A stretch of 21,582 bases of DNA from CAZEBW01 sp964510205 (lineage in GTDB: Bacteria > Chloroflexota > Anaerolineae > VGOG01): assembly GCA_964510205.1 (NCBI GenBank), contig CAZEBW010000062.1, forward strand, positions 1 to 21,582, read 5' to 3'. Below, in pieces: positions 14,642 through 19,860 of the stretch (position 1 is the first letter of the stretch; each line of letters begins with the position of its first letter). Made by a program: the position numbers and the translations under genes. The notes below the pieces were generated by a model, which was not told where the DNA came from, searched no databases, and worked only from the letters and a program-made list of their open reading frames with translations.

Positions 14642-15433
14642 CTAACGCGATGATGGTTGCAGGAGCGACTCCAGGCCGTCCTGGGTGGCTGGCAAACCGC
14701 TTTCGATCTCCGCCAGCCGCCGCATGATCTGCTCCTCGTTGCCGCGAAGCTTCCCAGCCCACTCCGCCGCGGTCTCCGGCTCCACCGTCTCAGAATCCAA
14801 GCGTTTGAGCAGGGCGAAGGCGGTCTCTTTGGAGACGCCGTGCTCCACCAGTTGGATGAAGAATGACGAGATGTTGAATCCCAAGTTGAGCGCGTCAAGG
14901 TTCGTTTCCACCACCCTGCTGCCTTTGTCGCCGAACAGCTCGCGAATAATGGGGGGGAACTGCTCCAGCCCGAAGGGGAGGAAGGGAGTCGCTGCACCGA
15001 GCATCACCATGTTCTGGGAGCGACTGCTGCCAGCTTGGCGCGCCATCTTGCCCGCGTCCAGAAGCACGACCTTTGGGAATGCCAGGAGGTGCCGCAGCAA
15101 TTGGCCTTCGTCGGGGTAGTCGGGGATGTTCTTCAGCGGGGTCGAGCTTGAAACCACCGTACCGTCCTTCTTCAGATAGCTGAGATAGCGGTTCACCTCC
15201 AGCGGCTCGATGCTGATGATGAGGTCGGCCGTGGCCTGCGGGATCAGATCGCTGAAGATGGGCTGGTCGGATATGCGCAGGTGGGCCTGAATCGCACCTC
15301 CCCGCTGGGCCATCCCGTGAACTTCGGCCTGCTTGAAGTGGTAGGCATTGGCGATACTGGCTTTGTCGAGCATGTAGGCTATGGTGAGGATGCCCTGTCC
15401 TCCCACGCCGGAGAGGATGACGTTGAATTGCAT
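14642..15433 (-). CDS. iorB: Indolepyruvate oxidoreductase subunit beta
   Basis: A 263-residue gamma-type domain protein of the 2-oxoacid:ferredoxin oxidoreductase family. It has the opening GVGGQGILTIAYML, EVHGMAQRGGAI and SIEPLEVNRY, all typical of IorB. With IorA it oxidatively decarboxylates aryl 2-oxo acids (for example indolepyruvate, phenylpyruvate) with CoA. The first ~200 residues cover the usual protein; the last ~60 are a charged, helical-looking extension (from KETAFALLKRL to the end). The ATG has AGGAGG seven bases upstream and lies 13 bp after the iorA stop, so the two are co-transcribed. I see no frameshift or missing core motif. Confidence 0.92.
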   Translation of the reverse strand: MQFNVILSGVGGQGILTIAYMLDKASIANAYHFKQAEVHGMAQRGGAIQAHLRISDQPIFSDLIPQATADLIISIEPLEVNRYLSYLKKDGTVVSSSTPLKNIPDYPDEGQLLRHLLAFPKVVLLDAGKMARQAGSSRSQNMVMLGAATPFLPFGLEQFPPIIRELFGDKGSRVVETNLDALNLGFNISSFFIQLVEHGVSKETAFALLKRLDSETVEPETAAEWAGKLRGNEEQIMRRLAEIESGLPATQDGLESLLQPSSR

Positions 15434-15446
15434 ATTTGGCCTCCTG

Positions 15447-17030
15447 CTAAACTTTCCTCTTGAGGTGGATGCAGGCCCTTTGGGGAATGAGCACGGACAG
15501 CCCCTCGTATTCGAGCTCCTCGCGGATTAACCTGACGTTCGCCTCGTGGTTTCTGGGGTGTGGGACGAAGGGTCGGACGTGCTCCCTGGGCGCCCCCAGG
15601 CCCACCACCAGTTCCACCAGCCGCTGGCCGGTGGCCATCGTCTCCTGGGTGCCGGTCATGGCTACGGTGCCGTTGTCCAAGATGAACACCTTTATATTCA
15701 CGTTCTCCCTGGCGGCGCCGACGAGCGGCGTCATGCCGGAGTGGGCAAACGTGGAGTCGCCGATGGCGCACAGCACCGGGGACATTCCCGCGTGGGCCGC
15801 GCCCGCGGCCATGCCGATGCTGGCTCCCATGTCTATGCAGGTCTCGATGGCCTGGAAAGGCGGGTAGAAGCCGAGCGTGTAGCAGCCGATGTCCGAAAAC
15901 ACCGTGGGTTGCTCGTAAGTCGAGATGGCTTCGTTCATGGCCTTGAAGGTGTCCGCGTGGGGGCAGCCCTGGCAAAGGGCGGGGGGGCGCGCGGCGAGGG
16001 GTTCAAAGGGCGCGAATTCACTGGTCTCCCACGGTATCCCCAACGCTGCGGCCACGAGCTTCAGGTTCAGCTCGCCGCTGGGGGGCAGCGCGCCGGACAG
16101 CTTGCCCAAAACCGGCTTTTCGCAGCCAAGTACCCCGCTCATCTGCTCTTCGATAAAGGGATACCCCTCCTCTATCACCATCACCCGCTCCGTGGCCTCA
16201 TGCAGCTTGCGGATGGCCGCCACGGGCAGCGGATACATGCCTATTTTGACGTAGGGATAGGGGCTGGCGCCGCCCACAGCCTCCATGAAGTAATTGTAGG
16301 CGATCCCGGAAGCGATGATGCCCAGGCTTGTGTCCGCACCAGAGAGGTCAACGACGTTGTGGGGGGACGATTCGCTGATCTGAAGCAGGGTCGGCTGTTT
16401 TTCTAGAAGCTGCTTGTATTGCCTCCTGGCATTGACCGGCAGCAGCGTCCACGCGGAGACGTCGGAGGGCTTTTTCAAGACCTTTTGCTCTGTCGGTTCG
16501 CCCACCGCCACGTCCGCCCTGCTGTGCGCCAGTCTGGTGGTGAGCCGCACCATGACCGGCAGCGCAAGACTCTCGGAAAGCTGGAAGGCTTCCCTGGTCA
16601 TCTGGTATGCTTCCTGCTGGCTGGACGGCTCGAGGCAGGGAATGCGGGCGAAGTGGGCGTAGTAGCGGGAGTCCTGCTCGTTTTGAGAGGAGTGCATGCT
16701 GGGGTCGTCGGCCACAGCGAGCACCAGCCCGCCGTTGACCCCGCTGATGGCGGAGTTCACGAAGGGGTCCGCGGCCACGTTCAGGCCCACGTGCTTCATG
16801 CTGACCACGGCCCGCTTCCCCGCGAAGGACATCCCCAGCGCTTCCTCGTAGGCCACCTTCTCGTTGGCTGACCAGGCGGCGCGTATGCCAAAACGGTCAG
16901 CGAGACCTTCGATATACTCGAATATCTCGCTGGCCGGGGTGCCCGGATACGAGTAAGCTCCGCTTATTCCCGCGTGCACTGCGGCTAGGGCAACGGCTTC
17001 ATCGCCGAGCAGCAGCAATCTTTCTGTCAT
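15447..17030 (-). CDS. iorA: Indolepyruvate oxidoreductase subunit alpha, lacking the C-terminal ferredoxin domain
   Basis: A 527-residue thiamine-diphosphate enzyme subunit. The N-terminal pyrimidine-binding domain has YSYPGTPASEI and NEKVAYEEALGMSFAGKRA. Residues C353 and C356 form the CxGCPH motif, followed by SDIGCYTLG. The TPP/Mg site starts at G424 with GDSTFAHSG and continues to DNGTVAMTGTQ. It ends about where other IorA proteins (usually around 600 residues or more) begin a C-terminal two-[4Fe-4S] ferredoxin-like domain; no CxxCxxC segment follows, and iorB starts 13 bp later, so it is not hidden in another frame. The ATG has GGAGGTGA upstream. First gene of a three-gene operon, transcribed from a promoter near 17160, divergent from a LysE-type exporter. 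Electron acceptor and exact oxoacid are not known. Confidence 0.92.
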   Translation of the reverse strand: MTERLLLLGDEAVALAAVHAGISGAYSYPGTPASEIFEYIEGLADRFGIRAAWSANEKVAYEEALGMSFAGKRAVVSMKHVGLNVAADPFVNSAISGVNGGLVLAVADDPSMHSSQNEQDSRYYAHFARIPCLEPSSQQEAYQMTREAFQLSESLALPVMVRLTTRLAHSRADVAVGEPTEQKVLKKPSDVSAWTLLPVNARRQYKQLLEKQPTLLQISESSPHNVVDLSGADTSLGIIASGIAYNYFMEAVGGASPYPYVKIGMYPLPVAAIRKLHEATERVMVIEEGYPFIEEQMSGVLGCEKPVLGKLSGALPPSGELNLKLVAAALGIPWETSEFAPFEPLAARPPALCQGCPHADTFKAMNEAISTYEQPTVFSDIGCYTLGFYPPFQAIETCIDMGASIGMAAGAAHAGMSPVLCAIGDSTFAHSGMTPLVGAARENVNIKVFILDNGTVAMTGTQETMATGQRLVELVVGLGAPREHVRPFVPHPRNHEANVRLIREELEYEGLSVLIPQRACIHLKRKV

Positions 17031-17096
17031 TTTGCTTCACCTCCATTGGTTAAGCGTCCTTTTGTTAAACAGCGTCAGCGGTTCTGAACGTGCTTT

Positions 17097-17120
17097 TCAC
17101 CGTGAATTCCGGCGGCGCAT
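17097..17120 (-). other. Possible seven-codon leader ORF upstream of iorA
   Basis: Within the predicted 5' leader of iorA, an ATG at 17120 preceded by AGGTGG opens a short frame (MRRRNSR) closed by TGA at 17097. It may be a leader peptide or chance. No attenuator hairpin is obvious next to it. Confidence 0.2.
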
Positions 17121-17147
17121 CTGTCCACCTGTCTCTGTGGTGGGGGA

Positions 17148-17176
17148 ATTGTAATACATATCGTCGAGGTCGTCAA
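17148..17176 (-). promoter_or_regulatory. Sigma70-type promoter for the ior operon
   Basis: On the minus strand: -35 TTGACG (17176-17171), 17-bp spacer, -10 TACAAT (17153-17148). The predicted start near 17141 leaves a leader of ~110 nt to the iorA ATG. It faces away from the exporter promoter 46 bp to its right. Confidence 0.65.
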
Positions 17177-17199
17177 ATCCGCTCATTTCTGGAGTAGGA

Positions 17200-17215
17200 G
17201 GTCTCTCCTGAGACC
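17200..17215. promoter_or_regulatory. Dyad between the two divergent promoters, possible operator
   Basis: GGTCTC (17200-17205) and GAGACC (17210-17215) are perfect inverted arms around TCCT. It lies seven bases before the exporter -35 box and upstream of the ior -35, so one regulator could act on both. No regulator gene adjoins. Confidence 0.35.
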
Positions 17216-17221
17216 GATTTC

Positions 17222-17249
17222 TTGCCTTTTTGCAGAGGTGGGGTATAAT
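17222..17249 (+). promoter_or_regulatory. Sigma70-type promoter for the LysE-type exporter
   Basis: -35 TTGCCT (17222-17227), 16-bp spacer, perfect -10 TATAAT (17244-17249). The start codon is only 11 bases after the -10 box, so the transcript would have almost no leader. Confidence 0.7.
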
Positions 17250-17259
17250 AACGTGAGCC

Positions 17260-17934
17260 ATGATGAAACTGATAGGTATCTTCACCACTTCCCTGATTGT
17301 TGGCTTCTCAGGAGCGCTGATGCCGGGGCCTCTCCTGACGGTGGTCATCAGCGGGAGCGCGCGGCGGGGCTTCTGGGAAGGGCCGGCGCTGGTGCTGGGC
17401 CACGCCGTGGCTGAGGCCCTCATCGTCGTCGGGCTGGCCGCCGGATTGAGCCGCCTGTTGAAGCGCAATCTGGTGGCCGGGATCATAGGGCTTCTGGGAG
17501 GAGCTTTTCTCCTGTGGATGGGATTCGACATCGCCAGCAGCGCGTGGTGGGGCACAGTCTCCCTGGAGCAGGCAGCCGGCGCGGAGGCCGGGTTGCAGCT
17601 CGGCTCCATCGTCACGGGCATCGTGGTCAGCATCTCCAATCCCTATTGGATCCTCTGGTGGGCCACGGTAGGCGCCAGTTACGTGGTCCTCTCTCTAGCA
17701 CGAGGCCCCTTGGGCTTGGGTTCCTTCTACTTGGGCCATATTCTGTCCGACCTGAGCTGGTATAGCCTGGTGGCCCTGTTGATCGCCAGAGGCAAAACCC
17801 TGCTGAGCCAACCCGTCTACAGAGTGATCCTGCTGGTGTGCGGCTTCTTCCTGATGGCTCTGAGCATCTATTTTATCTATTCGGGCATCGGTTTTCTGCG
17901 CGGAAAGTCCACCGCTATCGCTCCCTCAGATTGA
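17260..17934 (+). CDS. LysE/RhtB-family amino acid exporter
   Basis: A 224-residue integral membrane protein of the LysE translocator family, exporting amino acids or similar metabolites across the cytoplasmic membrane. The N-terminal helix carries the family signature SGALMPGPLLTVVIS, with the second helix at GHAVAEALIVVGLAAG. A further helix is GIIGLLGGAFLLWMGF, and SNPYWILWWATVG matches the conserved SNP(K/Y) region. About six membrane segments are apparent and the length is normal. The start at 17260 (or the adjacent ATG at 17263) has no ribosome binding site and lies 11 bases after the -10 box, consistent with leaderless translation. It is divergent from iorA, so export of an amino acid handled by that operon is plausible but not shown. 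Substrate unknown. Confidence 0.88.
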   Translation: MMKLIGIFTTSLIVGFSGALMPGPLLTVVISGSARRGFWEGPALVLGHAVAEALIVVGLAAGLSRLLKRNLVAGIIGLLGGAFLLWMGFDIASSAWWGTVSLEQAAGAEAGLQLGSIVTGIVVSISNPYWILWWATVGASYVVLSLARGPLGLGSFYLGHILSDLSWYSLVALLIARGKTLLSQPVYRVILLVCGFFLMALSIYFIYSGIGFLRGKSTAIAPSD

Positions 17935-18007
17935 GGGGGTGTGTGAAAGGGCAAATCGCTCGCCAGAAACAATGAAGTCCACCGATTTACTCAAGCGTAA
18001 CTATCTG

Positions 18008-18136
18008 GACAATGTTAAGTTAATGTCATTGCGAGCGTAGCGAAGCAATCTCTCGCCTCCAATTGCAAGCAACGGTGGGGATTGCTTCGTCGCTCCGCTC
18101 CTCGCAATGACGCTTGACGCGAAAGTTAACATTGTC
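18008..18136. repeat. Interspersed palindromic repeat, GTCATTGCGAG family, copy 2, inside an outer inverted repeat
   Basis: The inner element has perfect 11-bp arms GTCATTGCGAG (18025-18035) and CTCGCAATGAC (18101-18111), with further internal pairing of CGAAGCAATCTC with GGGGATTGCTTCG. Outside it lies a second perfect 11-bp inverted repeat, GACAATGTTAA (18008-18018) and TTAACATTGTC (18126-18136). Copy 1 at 8160-8263 lacks this outer pair. Confidence 0.85.
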
Positions 18137-18154
18137 GAGCTATTCTCCTTGCTC

Positions 18155-18178
18155 GGCCTGGATTGTCAAATCCAGGCC
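18155..18178. repeat. Perfect 10-bp hairpin
   Basis: GGCCTGGATT (18155-18164), loop GTCA, AATCCAGGCC (18169-18178). No T-run follows on either strand, so it is not a standard terminator. Confidence 0.8.
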
Positions 18179-18214
18179 AAAGCTGGCGAAATCAGCTCGA
18201 TTCAACCCGTTCAG

Positions 18215-18238
18215 CCGTCGGATCTGGCGATCCGACGG
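18215..18238. repeat. Perfect 10-bp hairpin
   Basis: CCGTCGGATC (18215-18224), loop TGGC, GATCCGACGG (18229-18238). It has the same geometry (10-bp stem, 4-nt loop) as the hairpin 36 bp upstream, though with a different sequence. It ends 27 bases before the ribosome binding site of the next gene. Confidence 0.8.
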
Positions 18239-18283
18239 GAGCAGGTGAATAGTTACACTCAAGCGAAAAAGGAGGCATTTCTG

Positions 18284-19630
18284 ATGAAAGCGAAATCTCA
18301 TTCACGAGTCAAGAAGGGGTTAGCGATTCTGGGGGTCGTGCTCTTGAGCCTTTTGTGGCTGGCGCCCGTTGCTTGGGCCATTGAATTCGCGGCTGGGGAA
18401 GTGGTGACCATTGGCCCAGACGAGGTGGTCGGCGATGACCTGTACGTGGGCGCCGAGGTGATCGTCATTGAGGGAACGATCAAGGGCGACCTCATCGCTG
18501 GCGCCAATGAGATCGTCATCAACGGGACGGTGGAGGAGGATTTCTGGGCCGCCGCCGGACTCATCACCATCAATGGCGAGGTTGGGGGCGATGTGCGCAT
18601 CGCTGGCGGCGCGCTCGAGTTGGGCCCGAACGCCCAGGTCGCTGACGATGTCATTGCCTTTGGCTATAGCCTGGATGCTGCGGATGGCAGCAGCGTGGGC
18701 GGCTCGCTCTTCTGGGGAGGTTACCAGGCCAAGCTGGCCGGAGATGTGGAAGAAAACGTCTACGGCGGGATGGGCGCGCTGGAGATCGCTGGGCGCATCG
18801 AGGGCCACGTGGCGGTAGAGGTCGGCGAGTCCGATCCCGATTTCGAGACCGGGCAGTTCTTCTTCCAGTCGTGGGTGCCGGCGCCGATGATGCCGCCTGG
18901 TTTGAGGGTGACAGAGGGAGCCGAGATCGGAGGCCAACTGGTCTACAGTAGCGGCAGCAGCGGCGAGATAGACCCCAAAGCCGAGATAGTGGGCGGCATC
19001 ACCTATCAGACGCCGGTGCCGTCGCCGATGGAAGTTGAAGAACGCAGGGTGAGGGCGCTAACCCCCCAGCAGGCCGCGCTGCGATGGTCTCTGGATCAAC
19101 TGCGCCGGCTGATCGCCCTGCTGGCGGTGGGCTTGCTGTTCGTCTGGCTCTTCCCGACTTCAGTGCGGGAGGCCGCGACCGCCCTCCAGACCCAGCCGTG
19201 GGGCAGCCTGGGCTTGGGTATCTTCACCCTGGTCTTCGTCTTCATTGCGGTCCCCGTGGTCGGCTTCTTGACCATCGCCCTGGACATCATATTGGGTGTG
19301 TTAGGCTTTGGCGGCTTGGTCGTCTCCGTCACGGGCCTCGGCGTTCTCACTAAGGTGGCCATCATCGTGGCTTTCCTGCTCGCGGCGGGCTACGTCAGCA
19401 AAGTTGTGTTCGCTTTCCTGGTGGGGCGCATGATCCTAGAACGCATCGGCGAGTCATGGGGGACGGGCCGGTTCTGGCCGCTGGTGTTGGGCGTAGTGCT
19501 GTTTGCCGTCATCAGGGCCATTCCCATCCTGGGTTGGTTTTTTGGCCTGATCGTCACCCTCCTGGGCCTGGGAGCTCTTTGGCTGATGTTCGGGCAGGCC
19601 CGTCGTCGCCGCCGAGCCGCCTCCGCTTAA
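18284..19630 (+). CDS. Secreted bactofilin-like (polymer-forming) beta-helix domain fused to a multi-pass membrane region
   Basis: A 448-residue protein of unknown role. Residues 1-32 form a signal peptide or first membrane anchor (basic start, hydrophobic core, AWA cleavage-like end). Residues ~40-235 are short Gly/Val/Ile-rich repeats such as VIEGTIKGDLIAG and ITINGEVGGDVRIAG, the pattern of bactofilin-type right-handed beta-helices that self-polymerise. From ~265 onward come about six hydrophobic segments and an Arg-rich tail (RRRRRAASA). The helix domain would be outside the membrane if the signal functions. The start at 18284 is chosen for AAAAAGGAGG eight bases upstream and the signal peptide; the longer frame from 18107 would put repeat-encoded residues in front. 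A single-gene unit as far as seen. Envelope structure is a reasonable guess only. Confidence 0.8.
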   Translation: MKAKSHSRVKKGLAILGVVLLSLLWLAPVAWAIEFAAGEVVTIGPDEVVGDDLYVGAEVIVIEGTIKGDLIAGANEIVINGTVEEDFWAAAGLITINGEVGGDVRIAGGALELGPNAQVADDVIAFGYSLDAADGSSVGGSLFWGGYQAKLAGDVEENVYGGMGALEIAGRIEGHVAVEVGESDPDFETGQFFFQSWVPAPMMPPGLRVTEGAEIGGQLVYSSGSSGEIDPKAEIVGGITYQTPVPSPMEVEERRVRALTPQQAALRWSLDQLRRLIALLAVGLLFVWLFPTSVREAATALQTQPWGSLGLGIFTLVFVFIAVPVVGFLTIALDIILGVLGFGGLVVSVTGLGVLTKVAIIVAFLLAAGYVSKVVFAFLVGRMILERIGESWGTGRFWPLVLGVVLFAVIRAIPILGWFFGLIVTLLGLGALWLMFGQARRRRRAASA

Positions 19631-19680
19631 CGCGGTCTAGCCAAGCAGTCAGAGACCAGGTTTATGGCGAAATCTCGAGG

Positions 19681-19746
19681 ATATGACAGCGAATCTGGGG
19701 GATTGACCGAATCTGATTCGATGAATCCTGGAATTCGTTGTCATAT
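19681..19746. repeat. 66-nt multi-stem inverted repeat between the membrane protein gene and xseA
   Basis: Outer arms ATATGACAGCGAAT (19681-19694) and ATTCGTTGTCATAT (19733-19746) pair 13 of 14, with the odd pair a G-U in RNA. Inside are GGATT/AATCC (19700-19704 and 19724-19728), then CGAATC/GATTCG (19708-19713 and 19715-19720). No T-run follows, so it is not an obvious terminator. It may be a dispersed palindromic element or a structured RNA. Confidence 0.7.
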
Positions 19747-19822
19747 GCAAGGGACAATCCGGAATCGACTTATTGGAGACAACTTAGCTCAGAAGCTCGT
19801 TCTAAACATTCCCTGAGGTACT

Positions 19823-19838
19823 GACTTTGTCCAAAGTC
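19823..19838. repeat. Small hairpin upstream of xseA
   Basis: GACTTT (19823-19828), loop GTCC, AAAGTC (19833-19838). It is 22 bases before the xseA start. No function is evident. The rest of the 230-base spacer shows no gene or clear promoter. Confidence 0.45.
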
Positions 19839-19860
19839 CAAGATGTAAGGTCGAGCGTCT

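Larger units (their letters stand above)
17935..18283. other. Hairpin-rich, gene-free stretch
   Basis: These 349 bases hold no convincing gene. The frame open from 18107 begins inside a repeat and reads through two perfect hairpins before joining the true start at 18284. Contents in order: a nested palindromic repeat (18008-18136), hairpins at 18155-18178 and 18215-18238, and the ribosome binding site AAAAAGGAGG (18266-18275) for the next gene. The 9-mer ACTCAAGCG occurs at both edges (17989-17997 and 18257-18265). I do not see a convincing promoter. Confidence 0.7.

Noticed and set aside
14634..14762. Upstream ATG for the acyl-CoA synthetase
   Set aside because: It would overlap iorB by 121 bases and add residues unlike the family; the GTG at 14633 has AGGAG and fits the operon spacing.
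18107..18283. A longer start for the bactofilin-like gene
   Set aside because: It would begin inside the palindromic repeat and read through two hairpins; the ATG at 18284 has a strong ribosome binding site and a signal peptide directly after it.
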